Below the pieces are notes generated by a model. It had not been told where the DNA came from. It worked only from the letters and a program-made list of their open reading frames with translations, and ran no database searches. Position numbers and translations under genes: made by a program. From the NCBI GenBank assembly GCA_965228695.1, contig CBDDIB010000002.1, positions 3,286,001-3,350,000 of the forward strand: a DNA stretch of 64,000 nt, in the 5' to 3' direction. How positions within the stretch are numbered: position 1 is the stretch's first letter; each line of letters opens with the position of its first letter. The stretch comes from JAJFJD01 sp965228695. GTDB lineage: Bacteria > Pseudomonadota > Alphaproteobacteria > UBA8366. Shown here one piece after another: positions 44,954 through 54,029 of this stretch.

Positions 44954-46480
44954 ATGACATCACGGCAGATATTTGACAAGGCTGCTGAAGCGGGCGTGAG
45001 CACGGCCGTGCTCAAGGTATTTCATCAGATAATCTCGTTCGGCGCGACCGTTCTGCTTGTAAGGACACTCTCGCAAGAGGCGTTCGGCATTTACAGCATC
45101 CTGTATGCGGTAATTCCGATGCTGAACATCGTGGGTTCGTTTGGTTTACAGGAGGTGCTGCAACGTTTTTTACCCGAGTATTATACAAAAAATGAATTCA
45201 GATTGGCAGCGAAGTTAGTATTCCGAGTATTTTTTATCAGAACTATTGTAAGTATAGCTGTAATATTCGCAATATTTATGTATTGGGATGTCTTATCGGG
45301 TCTCATTAAGATACAAGATTACAAGAATTATTTTGCAATATTTTGCGTTTGTATCATCGCCTACCAGCAATGGGGCATCCTGACCGCGACCGTCGAGGCG
45401 CATTTCCTGCACAAATTCGCCTTCTTCATTCAAATTGCGGTCGTGACGGCCCGTGCCGCGGCCTACTTGGTGTGTTTCCTAAATGGCTTCGGTTTACTTG
45501 AAATCGTTATCATCGACACCGGGGTTTATCTCGTTTTAGCGGCGTCGTTTTGGGTGCTGTATGCGCGGGCCGTACCGCGCGACGGTGGAGAGCAGCGGAT
45601 TTTCGGACCCATCGATCGCCGGCGGATCATCCGCTACGCCTTATTCAACAATTTCAATTCGATCGGCGTCCGGTTCATGGACAATGGGACGAGCTACCTG
45701 ATCGTCGCCTACTATATGAGCCCGACACAGGTCGCCGTGTATGCCTTCAGCAATCAGTTGGCGAGCCGTTTTGCGCGTATCAGTCCGGTGAATTACTTGG
45801 CGTCAGTCGTGCGCCCGGCTTTTTTCAGCCTTGGAATCGAGTCGGAGCAGGACCGTATCGTCGCGATGATGCGATTTCTGATGAAATGTATCCTGTGGTT
45901 CTACGTGCCGGTTTTCTGCTTCGCGCTGTTGGCGGGGGAGTCTTTCATCGCGATCGTCTTCGGAAAGTATCAGGAGTACGCCGGCATTTTCGCGGCCTGC
46001 ATCGTCGTGGCCGCGGTCGGCGCCCTTGGGTTTCCGGTCAGTATGGCCGCACAGCTTCGCGAGCGTGTCGACATCATCCTCTATAGCAAGATTTTCGGAC
46101 TTCTCAGCCTGGGGGCAAGCGTGCTGGCGGTGCCCCACTATGGCATCTGGGGTGCGGTGTATGCGGTCGGCGGCGGGCATTTGCTGAAAAACCTGTTTAT
46201 CGCATGGTATGTCCGCGACTTGGTTCCGGTTTTGGAAATCGGACGATCCTGGTTGCGCGCCGTTTTATTCTGGGGCGGGTTGACCGTCGGTGTCACGTTG
46301 CTGCCGTGGGCACCGGGGAATCTCGTCAACTTGGGGGCCATCGCTGCCTTGTTTCTGACCGCGGCAATGCTTTTCCTGCTCGTTTGCATCGATCTTGATG
46401 CGTTCGAGAGACGTTTTGTTCGGTCGATTGTGGAAAAAGCCCGATTGGAACGATACCTGCCGAAGCGCATGGGGGGATAG
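44954..46480 (+). CDS. Polysaccharide flippase (Wzx/MATE-like)
   Basis: A 508-residue polytopic protein with about 12-14 membrane helices; it opens with DKAAEAGVSTAVLKVFHQII and GATVLLVRTLSQEAFGIYSI, the polysaccharide-biosynthesis (PST) family start. It should flip the lipid-linked repeat unit across the inner membrane. The segment 45160-45360 is strikingly AT-rich and uses AT-ending codons, while both flanks are GC-rich, which suggests a mosaic gene formed by recombination. No frameshift is present. Confidence 0.88.
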   Translation: MTSRQIFDKAAEAGVSTAVLKVFHQIISFGATVLLVRTLSQEAFGIYSILYAVIPMLNIVGSFGLQEVLQRFLPEYYTKNEFRLAAKLVFRVFFIRTIVSIAVIFAIFMYWDVLSGLIKIQDYKNYFAIFCVCIIAYQQWGILTATVEAHFLHKFAFFIQIAVVTARAAAYLVCFLNGFGLLEIVIIDTGVYLVLAASFWVLYARAVPRDGGEQRIFGPIDRRRIIRYALFNNFNSIGVRFMDNGTSYLIVAYYMSPTQVAVYAFSNQLASRFARISPVNYLASVVRPAFFSLGIESEQDRIVAMMRFLMKCILWFYVPVFCFALLAGESFIAIVFGKYQEYAGIFAACIVVAAVGALGFPVSMAAQLRERVDIILYSKIFGLLSLGASVLAVPHYGIWGAVYAVGGGHLLKNLFIAWYVRDLVPVLEIGRSWLRAVLFWGGLTVGVTLLPWAPGNLVNLGAIAALFLTAAMLFLLVCIDLDAFERRFVRSIVEKARLERYLPKRMGG

Positions 46481-46515
46481 GCCCGGCCGCCGGCGGCGTT
46501 GCGGCGGCCCGCGTC

Positions 46516-48267
46516 CTATCGGGTGGGCGCTGTTTGAGCCTCCTTCCAGGCGATCAGCGAGACCAGCCGATCGGTTTCGATTTCTTGTCCCTCCGCAAGC
46601 TCGGACAGTTTTCGATACTCCTCCGATTCCAGTACTTTCTCGCGCAGGGCGGCGTACCACTGTTGGCCCCGATCCGTTTGCAGCACGTAGTTGAGGGCGC
46701 TCTGCAGCCCGATCTTCGGCAGCATCCAGTACTTCTTGTCCATATGCTGTGCGGCAGCCTTGCGCAGGATATATTTTGTCGTGTTGTCGCGGAGCTTCCA
46801 TTCGGTCGGGATATCGAACGCGATCTTCACCATTTCGTCGGTAAAAAATGCGGGAATAGGGGTGACGCCCAGATCCGTCATCATCTCGGTGGAGCCGTGA
46901 AAAAACATCTCGGGACACATGTGAAACGATTGATAGGTGAAGTAGGAGCCGAATTCGAAGTCACCGAAATCCCGTTGGAAGCGTTCAAAATATGATTTCG
47001 CGCCGAGTTGGAAGACGCGCGATTCATAGGCTTGGTCATACTTCTTCACGCCACCGAGTTTGCGTTCCGGATAGGGCGGTATGCCGGCACGCCAGTTCGA
47101 CACGAGAATATGGAACTTCTGAATTTCGTCGCCCGGCAACAGTCCCAGAATCAGCCGAAGGGGGCCGGCCATTCCGAGTTTGGCGACACGATCGTAAATG
47201 TCGATGGCGCGTTTGTATCCAAGATACCGGTTCATGCCAAGGAACAGGCGGTCGGCGCCGTCGCCGTCGAACAGCTTGGTAAGGCCGTCGGCCTTGGCCC
47301 GTTCGGCGGCGAAGCGCATGATCGACCCGTTCAGGCTCGCGGGTTCGCTGCTGACCGCCGAAATCCGTTCGAAGTTCTCGATGATGTCATCGGCGCTCAG
47401 GCGGATTTTCGTGACGTCGATGCCAAGGGATCCCGCGAGAAAATCGACACGATCTTCTTCATCGTAATAGTCCTTGTAAGCGATGTTGTAGCCTTGGACT
47501 TTTGCGCCGGTCTGGGTCAATTTCTGGGCGATATAGCCGGAATCGACCCCGCCGCTGAGCGATATACCCACCGGTTCACCCGCATGGGCCCGACGTGAGA
47601 TGCCATCCGCCAAGGCCGCGTCGATCTTGCCGCACAACGCGGCTTCGTCGACGGCCTCGGTTTGGGGCCGGTACACTTCCTTGATGTCGAAATATCGCTC
47701 CACGATCGGGGTTCCGTTGTGGATAACGAGCCGCGAGCCGGCGGGGAGCCTCATGACGCCCGGAAATAACGAAACGTTGGAGGGCGCGAAACCGAAATTA
47801 TAGTAATGCAGTAACGTATCTTCTTGGATGGTCCGGCCTAGTTTTTGTTCTAATAAATTTAGTCCATGTACGTGGGTCGAAAACCTCACAAAACGATCTG
47901 TAACAGTGTAATAGAGGCGACGGGTGCCGTATTTGTCCGTCGCGATCGATATTCGGGTCGGTGCGTCGCCTTCTTCCACATCGACGAGGACAAAGCTTCC
48001 GTCGAGTTCTGAGACACTTGCGAATGCAATCTCTTCGCCCGGGTCACAACGATCGTTGCTACCCTCAGGCGTACCAAAAACGGTGCCAGCCAAAATGCGT
48101 GTCCGGCCGCGGCTTGTCGCCTGTCTGATAGGGATTTGTTCCGAGTTTGTGTAAATCGCGGCGGCAGATCCAATGCTATCGATTCTGCGCGCCCGATCGT
48201 TCGGTAGTAGTGCGCTCGATGAGACGGAGGGGTTCCTCGAAATGACGCCGAAAAAGCAGGGGGACAT
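46516..48267 (-). CDS. Asparagine-synthase-like protein lacking the N-terminal nucleophile Cys
   Basis: A 583-residue protein with the two-domain layout of glutamine-dependent asparagine synthetases. The C-terminal ATP-pyrophosphatase domain has an intact P-loop GISLSGGVDSGYIAQK and a good KLFDGDGADRLFLGMNRY block. The N-terminal amidotransferase domain opens MSPCFFGVIS instead of the required M-C-G-IFG: Cys is residue 4, so the N-terminal nucleophile is missing. It may use ammonia or another amine. In glycan clusters such enzymes amidate uronic acids (the WbpS precedent), which fits the WecC and TviB-like genes upstream. Function here is inferred. Confidence 0.8.
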   Translation of the reverse strand: MSPCFFGVISRNPSVSSSALLPNDRARRIDSIGSAAAIYTNSEQIPIRQATSRGRTRILAGTVFGTPEGSNDRCDPGEEIAFASVSELDGSFVLVDVEEGDAPTRISIATDKYGTRRLYYTVTDRFVRFSTHVHGLNLLEQKLGRTIQEDTLLHYYNFGFAPSNVSLFPGVMRLPAGSRLVIHNGTPIVERYFDIKEVYRPQTEAVDEAALCGKIDAALADGISRRAHAGEPVGISLSGGVDSGYIAQKLTQTGAKVQGYNIAYKDYYDEEDRVDFLAGSLGIDVTKIRLSADDIIENFERISAVSSEPASLNGSIMRFAAERAKADGLTKLFDGDGADRLFLGMNRYLGYKRAIDIYDRVAKLGMAGPLRLILGLLPGDEIQKFHILVSNWRAGIPPYPERKLGGVKKYDQAYESRVFQLGAKSYFERFQRDFGDFEFGSYFTYQSFHMCPEMFFHGSTEMMTDLGVTPIPAFFTDEMVKIAFDIPTEWKLRDNTTKYILRKAAAQHMDKKYWMLPKIGLQSALNYVLQTDRGQQWYAALREKVLESEEYRKLSELAEGQEIETDRLVSLIAWKEAQTAPTR

Positions 48268-48287
48268 ACTGGGCTGTTACCCGTCGG

Positions 48288-49412
48288 TTATGGTGAGCAT
48301 TTACGGGTGGCCAACGTGCGCATATAGGCCTCGACGAATTCACCGGCGGTCTTCTCGATGTGAAATTGGTGTGCGTGGGACCGCAATCGCGCGGACTCTT
48401 CGTCCATTTTACGGCGTCGGGCGTAATAGGCTTCGAGACGTTCCGTCAATTCCTCGATGCTTGAGACGATGTTCTCAGGGGTACATCCGCCGACTATTTC
48501 GACAAGGCCGCCACTATCTTCAAAAACAATCGTTGGTTTTCCCATCGCCATCGCTTCCAATGCGACGAGACCGAACGGTTCGCCCGATGATGGCATGCCA
48601 CAAACATCAAATGCCGATTCGAAATCTAGGGCGTTGCGTTGAAATCCCGTAATCGTTGCGTGGTCGGAAAGTCCGAGCGACCGTATCTGATGCTCCAGCG
48701 TCTGACGAAGAGTTCCGTCGCCGACGATTAGCAACGCTACATCCGGCTTATCTGTCTGAAATTCGGCGAAGGCGCTGATGAGTCTGTCGATTCGTTTCAT
48801 TTGGACAAGCCGCCCGCAGGCGCCAACCACAAATTTGCCTTTGATCTTTGCTTGAACTTTACTGGGCAATCGCGAGATATTTCCGGACAGACGTTCAATA
48901 TTTAGCCCATTATAGATGACTACCGTTTTTGAATTTCGAATGGAATACATACGTTCTGCGTATTCTTTTGTATATTTTGAATTATACGTTACCATATCGA
49001 CAATGTAACGTATGAAATACTTCAATATAAGTTTCTTTATGTGATCTTTTACTGACCTTTTTCTATGAATCCCAAAGTTACCGTGAAAAGTATAGACGGC
49101 CGGCGTGCCCGATAACATCGCGCAGATCATGTACATCGGATGGAAAAAGTGAAAATGCAGAATATCGACCTGTTTGAAGATCTTCGTGATCCGATAGGCG
49201 GCAATTGGAGACATATCGTACCCGCCGCCAAGCTCAACGTGGAGCAGGCTGGCGCCTGAGTCTGAATATTCTTCAAGGATGGTATCGCTGAGTCGCCCGT
49301 ATATGACCGCAGGTTCGACTTCGGTGGTTGCGCATTGCGCCCGAACGAGGCTGGTGACGATTGTGCTGATGCCACCGAAGCCATATCCATGGAGCAGATG
49401 CAGGACTTTCAT
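48288..49412 (-). CDS. GT4-type glycosyltransferase, copy A1 of a duplicated pair
   Basis: A 374-residue GT-B enzyme: N-terminus VLHLLHGYGFGGISTIV, TFHGNFGIHRK, donor-domain start VVGACGRLVQMKRIDRL, and the EX7E stretch SSGEPFGLVALEAMAMGKP. The gene at 50168-51307 is a clear paralogue, about three-quarters identical over the first 100 residues and less after. The stretch 48890-49100 is AT-rich. It is divergently oriented to the truncated copy at 49759 with 346 bases between. It should add one sugar to the repeat unit. Confidence 0.88.
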   Translation of the reverse strand: MKVLHLLHGYGFGGISTIVTSLVRAQCATTEVEPAVIYGRLSDTILEEYSDSGASLLHVELGGGYDMSPIAAYRITKIFKQVDILHFHFFHPMYMICAMLSGTPAVYTFHGNFGIHRKRSVKDHIKKLILKYFIRYIVDMVTYNSKYTKEYAERMYSIRNSKTVVIYNGLNIERLSGNISRLPSKVQAKIKGKFVVGACGRLVQMKRIDRLISAFAEFQTDKPDVALLIVGDGTLRQTLEHQIRSLGLSDHATITGFQRNALDFESAFDVCGMPSSGEPFGLVALEAMAMGKPTIVFEDSGGLVEIVGGCTPENIVSSIEELTERLEAYYARRRKMDEESARLRSHAHQFHIEKTAGEFVEAYMRTLATRKCSP

Positions 49413-49758
49413 TTGTCGGCCGAAGGAACCATTTAATCGCGTTATATCAGAAACTTCGCTTGGTCGGTTTTATACGGCAGAGATATCACACATACAATCG
49501 GATCGGAGTTACGAGGCTTAGTTGATTGCTCGGTAAATTCCGCAATACTCGATATATTACTTTTCGTTTAAGCCTAAACTGAGAATACGGCGTAATGACG
49601 GCTTTTTCCGTCTTAGAGGCAATGAGAACAATGCGGCCTTGTTTGGCTAATTTAATTTTGGCGAATGTTTAGTCGGCATCCTGAGATGCCCTTGGCGACA
49701 TACAACGTCGGTCGAGTGCAGGACAGTATCCGACCTGGCTTCGCAGGCCCCTGGATCG
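49413..49758. other. AT-rich divergent spacer, copy 1
   Basis: It separates A1 (minus) and B1 (plus). It is AT-rich and partly similar to the spacer at 51308-51652, for example around CTTCGCTTGG and the stretch before GCGGCGTCATGGCGGC-like sequence. It should hold divergent promoters. No gene seen. Confidence 0.5.
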
Positions 49759-50181
49759 ATGACGGCAACTGGCACCGTTCTGTTGGTGACCAATATTCCC
49801 ACACCGTACCGGATTCCTCTCTCCAATGCGGTCGCGGAGGCCTTCGAGCGGAGCGGTTTCAAATTGAAGGTCGCTTTTGCTGCGTCCGGGTATGCGCGCC
49901 GGAATCGGGCCTTTTATATGGATCAGTGCCGATTTGCTTATGAGATCTTGCCCAGCACGCCTTTTCACATCGGGAAATCGGAGAGTGCTTCCTTTACCTA
50001 TCAGGGCCTTTGGCGCGCGCTCCGGCGCGAAAAATCGGCTGGTCCGCAGTTGCCTGGTTTTTCAAGAGGTGAGATAAACGCGCGTCATAGAAACGGCTTT
50101 AATGTATTCGCCAGAAAGGCGAATCTGTCCCGTAAAATGGCCTTGAAGCAACAACGACGCATAAACTTCAATCTGCCATGA
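49759..50181 (+). pseudogene. Truncated GT4-type glycosyltransferase, copy B1
   Basis: A 140-codon remnant. The first 92 codons match the intact gene at 51653 with only 10 amino-acid differences by my count (both contain VLLVTNIPTPYRIPL and HIGKSESASFTY). After LRREK the sequence becomes unrelated and ends at 50181, overlapping the end of the convergent gene by 14 bases. The donor-binding domain is absent, so no transferase activity is expected. It looks like a broken copy left by a tandem duplication with a recombination or deletion endpoint near 50036. Confidence 0.88.
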
Positions 50182-51307
50182 TCAATGTTTTCGGTGTGGC
50201 CCGGGCCCTGGTCTTTCTATAGACTTTGATAAATTCTCCGACGGTGATGTCGATATGGAAGCGCTTGGCGTATTTAACCCTTCGCGGCGCTTCTTCGTGC
50301 TTCTTACCGCGATTTTCATAATAATGGTCGAGGCGTTTCGTTATTCCGTCAATGCCGGTAGCTATGTCAGCAGGTTCAAGGTCGCTGATTAGTTCGATAA
50401 GGCCGCCGCCGTCGTCGCAGACGATTGTGGGTTTACCCATCGCCAAAGCTTCCAGTGCCACCAGCCCAAAAGCCTCCCCACGGGATGGCACAACGCAGAC
50501 GTCGAAGATGGCCTCGTAATCGAACACGTTGTGCTGGAAGCCGACAATTCGGGCGAGATCCTCAACGCCATGGGCTTCTATGCTGTGTTGTAAGGACTCA
50601 CGAAGAATTCCGTCGCCGACGATGACGAGGGCTACGTCAGACTTGCCTACCCGAAAACTTGCAAAGGCGTCGATAAGCCTATCGATGCGTTTCGTTTGCA
50701 CCAGCCGACCACAGGCACCCACCACGAATTTATCACGGTGGTTCGCTAGAAACTCTTTGGGCAAATTTGAAGGTACGCCTGCAATGCGGTCGATGTTTAG
50801 CCCGTTGTAGACCACGGATGAGTCCGTTCTCCGGATCGAGTACAATTTTTCCGCAAGTGTTTTTGTAAAATTCGAATTGAAGGTAATAAAATCAACAAAT
50901 AATCTAATAAAATACTTAAGTATTATTCGTTTAACGTAATCTTTTATTGTCTTTTTTCTATTGAGGCCAAAATTGCCGTGGAAAGTATATACGATTGGCG
51001 TACCGGAAAATACCGCGCAAACCATGTACATCGGGTGGAAAAAATGAAAATGAAGAACATCGACTTGTTTGAATATTTTGGTGATTTGGTATGCGGCAAA
51101 CGGAGAAATGTCGTATCCGCCGCCAAGTGGCACGTGGTGTAGCGTCGCGCCCGACTTTAAATGCTCTTCAAATATGGCGTCGCTGAGCCGTCCGTATAGC
51201 ACTGCGGGTTCGACCTCCGAGGTCTCGCATTGCGCCTGTACAATGCTGCGAACGACGGAGCCGATGCCACCGAAGCTAAATCCATGGAGTAAATGCAGGA
51301 CCTTCAT
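50168..51307 (-). CDS. GT4-type glycosyltransferase, copy A2 of a duplicated pair
   Basis: A 379-residue paralogue of the 48288-49412 protein: VLHLLHGFSFGGIGSVV, TFHGNFGLNRKK, VVGACGRLVQTKRIDRL and SRGEAFGLVALEALAMGKP. All GT4 sites are intact, so it is likely active. The N-terminal two-thirds is conserved and the last third diverged, which could reflect a changed donor or acceptor preference. An AT-rich stretch (50810-50990) matches that in the sister copy, so the low GC predates the duplication. Confidence 0.88.
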   Translation of the reverse strand: MKVLHLLHGFSFGGIGSVVRSIVQAQCETSEVEPAVLYGRLSDAIFEEHLKSGATLHHVPLGGGYDISPFAAYQITKIFKQVDVLHFHFFHPMYMVCAVFSGTPIVYTFHGNFGLNRKKTIKDYVKRIILKYFIRLFVDFITFNSNFTKTLAEKLYSIRRTDSSVVYNGLNIDRIAGVPSNLPKEFLANHRDKFVVGACGRLVQTKRIDRLIDAFASFRVGKSDVALVIVGDGILRESLQHSIEAHGVEDLARIVGFQHNVFDYEAIFDVCVVPSRGEAFGLVALEALAMGKPTIVCDDGGGLIELISDLEPADIATGIDGITKRLDHYYENRGKKHEEAPRRVKYAKRFHIDITVGEFIKVYRKTRARATPKTLIMAD

Positions 51308-51652
51308 ATTTTGACCGATGACTCCACTAAACCGGTAAAAATCAAAAGCTTCGCTTGGGTGATTTTATACTTTAGTGCTATCACAGAAACAATTTGATTG
51401 GCGTATTAGGTCTTGGTGGTTTGCCACCTTTATTATGCATTGCTCGATGGAATACCTAAATTGAAGCTAAGCCGAAATTGCGGCGTCATGGCGGCGTGTT
51501 GTCTCTTGCGAATGTGATTGAGAAAGATACGGTTAGATTGCCGGACACGGATATAGAGCATTGATAGTCTTACTGGAATTTTCGGCCGGTTGCATTTCGC
51601 ATTCGCCAAGCGCGATACACGATCCAATTCGGCGTAATAGGCCCCTCGATCG
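51308..51652. other. AT-rich divergent spacer, copy 2
   Basis: It lies between A2 (minus) and B2 (plus). Low GC, homologous in layout to the spacer at 49413-49758. It should hold the divergent promoters. No open frame with coding character. Confidence 0.5.
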
Positions 51653-52801
51653 ATGACGCCAACTGACACCGTCCTGTTGGTGACCAATATTCCCACACCG
51701 TACCGCATTCCTCTCTTCAATGCGGTCGCTGAGGCCTTCGAGCGGAGCGGTTTCAATCTCAAGGTCGCTTTTGCCGCGTCCGGGTATGCCCGCCGGAATT
51801 GGGCCATCGATATGGATGAGTGCCGGTTTGCATACGAGATATTGCCCAGTACGCCATTTCATATCGGGAAATCGGAGAGTGCTTCCTTTACCTATCGGGG
51901 CCTTTGGCGCGTGCTCCGGCGCGAAAAACCGGCTGTCACCATCATTACCGGCTATTCCCTCGGCACGATCAAATTATGGGTTCGAAAGATTATCTTCGGT
52001 GAGCCCTACGTAATCTGGTCGGGCGCCATCGCCGATGCATCCGTGCGGACGCCTCGGCTGCGCGTCATACAGCGTCGAGTTCTCGTTCGGGCTGCCACGG
52101 CATTTGTTGCCTATGGAAGCCGTGCGAAGCAGTACCTCGAATCGCTCGGAGCGGCGCCGGAGCGGATCAGCATCGGGATCAATACGGTCGACACGAAATT
52201 CTATCGGCAGCGCGCGCTCGTTGGTAGCGAGGAGCGCCGTCGGGCGAACGGCTTCGATATCGTCTGCATTGGCGATTTGAGCGCCCGTAAGCGTGTCGAC
52301 CTCGCGTTACGCGCGGTGGCGCTTGTATCGGAAGTTCGGCGGGATTTCCGGCTGCGGTTAATCGGCGACGGCCCCGAGCGGGCGGCGCTTGAGAGCATGG
52401 CGAAGGACGTTGGAATATCGGACATCGTGTGTTTCGAAGGGTACAAGCAGAAAGACGAGGTCGCCGATATACTTGCGGCTGCGAACTGTTTGCTGTTCCC
52501 CAGCGGGTTCGATGTATGGGGCCTGGTTTTGGTTGAGGCCATGGCCGCGGGCGTACCCTGCATTGCTTCGGATCGGGCCGGCGCGGCGGAAGACTTGATC
52601 CGGGACGAGGTGACGGGTTTTTCGGTGGATTTCGAGGATTCGAGAAGGGTCGCCGACAGGATGGCGTGGCTGCTTGATAATCGTGACGCGGCATTGGCGA
52701 TGGGGGCGGCGGCGGCGGATTTTATCGAATCGAACGTCACCCTCCAAAGATCGGCCGAGGGCTTCCTCGACGCCGTGAAACGGGCCCTTCCGGGCAGCTA
52801 A
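51653..52801 (+). CDS. GT4-type glycosyltransferase, copy B2 (intact)
   Basis: A 382-residue GT-B enzyme. N-terminus TVLLVTNIPTPYRIPLFNAV; donor-domain start IVCIGDLSARKRVDLAL; EX7E-like block PSGFDVWGLVLVEAMAAGVP. It is the intact version of the truncated gene at 49759. Four bases separate it from the next transferase gene, so the two are likely co-transcribed. Sugar specificity is unknown. Confidence 0.88.
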   Translation: MTPTDTVLLVTNIPTPYRIPLFNAVAEAFERSGFNLKVAFAASGYARRNWAIDMDECRFAYEILPSTPFHIGKSESASFTYRGLWRVLRREKPAVTIITGYSLGTIKLWVRKIIFGEPYVIWSGAIADASVRTPRLRVIQRRVLVRAATAFVAYGSRAKQYLESLGAAPERISIGINTVDTKFYRQRALVGSEERRRANGFDIVCIGDLSARKRVDLALRAVALVSEVRRDFRLRLIGDGPERAALESMAKDVGISDIVCFEGYKQKDEVADILAAANCLLFPSGFDVWGLVLVEAMAAGVPCIASDRAGAAEDLIRDEVTGFSVDFEDSRRVADRMAWLLDNRDAALAMGAAAADFIESNVTLQRSAEGFLDAVKRALPGS

Positions 52802-52805
52802 CGGA

Positions 52806-54026
52806 ATGCGAAGGACCAGTACCATTCAGAACGTCGATAACCGCGCTGCCAACGAAGGTGAGGGTGATCACAGGGGACGGATTGACGCCATCGTCGCCGA
52901 TTCCCGGAAACGACCGCGGGTATTGATCATAGGCCCGACCCCGCCGCCCTATATGGGGCCGACGCTCGCCACGGAAATCATCCTGGACTCCCGCCTATCG
53001 GAGACGTTCGAATTGCTGCATCTCGACACGTCCCATCACGACACGTTGGCGACCTTGGGCGCGATCAGCCAGCGAAATGTCTATTCTGCGTTGAAGCATT
53101 CGGCGCAGTTGGTGGCGGTGATCGTCAAGAAGCGGCCGGATATCGTCTACATTCCGATCAGCCAGACCACAATCGGGTACCTCAAGGATTCGCTCTTCAT
53201 CATTCTTAGCAAAGCCATGGGCTGCAAGGTTGTATGCCATCTTCGAGGCGGCTATTTCCGACAATGGTTCGACAGCGCGAACGCATTGGTTCGGCGCTAC
53301 GTTCGGATGGTCCATTCCGCGGTCGACGGGCAGATTGTTCTCGGCGAATGCTTGCGGCCGTTATTCGACGGTCTGGTGCCGGCGAATGCAATATTGGTCG
53401 TTCCGAACGGCCGCGATTTCGATTTCGCACCGTCGGCGGATACGGATCGATCCGGTAGCACCGTTAGGGTCCTCTATCTCGGGAATCTGTTCGAGACGAA
53501 AGGCGTTCTCGACGTCGCCCGCGCGATCCCGCAGATCCGGGATGCTGGATGTCAGGTCGAATTCGTATTCGCCGGATCTTGCAACAATTCATACATCTGG
53601 GAGACCTTGGAATCCTGTCAGCGGGACCACGGCGAGGATGTCGTCAAGTTACCGGGGAGCGTCGTGGGGCAGGCGAAGCTCGATTTGCTGCTGGAATCCG
53701 ATATGCTTGTTTTTCCGACATATTTCCCATTCGAGGGTCATCCGTGGGTGATCGTAGAGGCAATGGCGGCAGGCCTGCCGATCGTTTCCACCGACCATGC
53801 GGCTATTCGCGAAAGCGTCGAGGATGGCGTCAACGGATTCCTGGTCGAGAAACAGGCGCCCAGCGACATAGCGGACAAAGTCATTGCGTTGTGCCGCGAT
53901 AGGGATTTGCGAGACCGCATGGGAAAGGCGAGCCGCGAATTGTACGAGGCGAAGTTCACCGAAGCGAAAATGGTCGACCACATGACGACCGCTCTGACGT
54001 CAACGCTGTCGCCCGTCAATAACTGA
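52806..54026 (+). CDS. GT4-type glycosyltransferase
   Basis: A 406-residue GT-B enzyme with a 35-residue N-terminal extension before the fold starts at VLIIGPTPPPYMGPTLATEI. Donor-domain start RVLYLGNLFETKGVLDVARA; acidic block FPFEGHPWVIVEAMAAGLPI (the EX7E motif). Likely adds a sugar to the same repeat unit. It is convergent with the polymerase gene, with only three bases between stops. A shorter start inside the extension is possible. Confidence 0.87.
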   Translation: MRRTSTIQNVDNRAANEGEGDHRGRIDAIVADSRKRPRVLIIGPTPPPYMGPTLATEIILDSRLSETFELLHLDTSHHDTLATLGAISQRNVYSALKHSAQLVAVIVKKRPDIVYIPISQTTIGYLKDSLFIILSKAMGCKVVCHLRGGYFRQWFDSANALVRRYVRMVHSAVDGQIVLGECLRPLFDGLVPANAILVVPNGRDFDFAPSADTDRSGSTVRVLYLGNLFETKGVLDVARAIPQIRDAGCQVEFVFAGSCNNSYIWETLESCQRDHGEDVVKLPGSVVGQAKLDLLLESDMLVFPTYFPFEGHPWVIVEAMAAGLPIVSTDHAAIRESVEDGVNGFLVEKQAPSDIADKVIALCRDRDLRDRMGKASRELYEAKFTEAKMVDHMTTALTSTLSPVNN

Positions 54027-54029
54027 TTT

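Larger units (their letters stand above)
48288..50036. repeat. Tandem duplication, unit 1 (GT pair A1/B1, B1 truncated)
   Basis: Unit 1 of a duplicated module: minus-strand transferase A1, a 346-base divergent control region, and the first 92 codons of plus-strand transferase B1. Unit 2 at 50168-51930 has the same order, orientation and spacer length (345 bases). Similarity in the B part stops near 50036. Confidence 0.85.
50168..51930. repeat. Tandem duplication, unit 2 (GT pair A2/B2, intact)
   Basis: The second unit, with intact transferase A2, a 345-base spacer and the 5' part of intact transferase B2. It follows unit 1 directly, separated by about 130 bases of unrelated sequence at the B1 break. 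Confidence 0.85.

Noticed and set aside
46481..46515. GC-rich inverted repeat between the flippase and asparagine-synthase-like genes as a terminator
   Set aside because: The stem is possible but no T-run follows on either strand, and such GC-rich pairs are expected by chance here.
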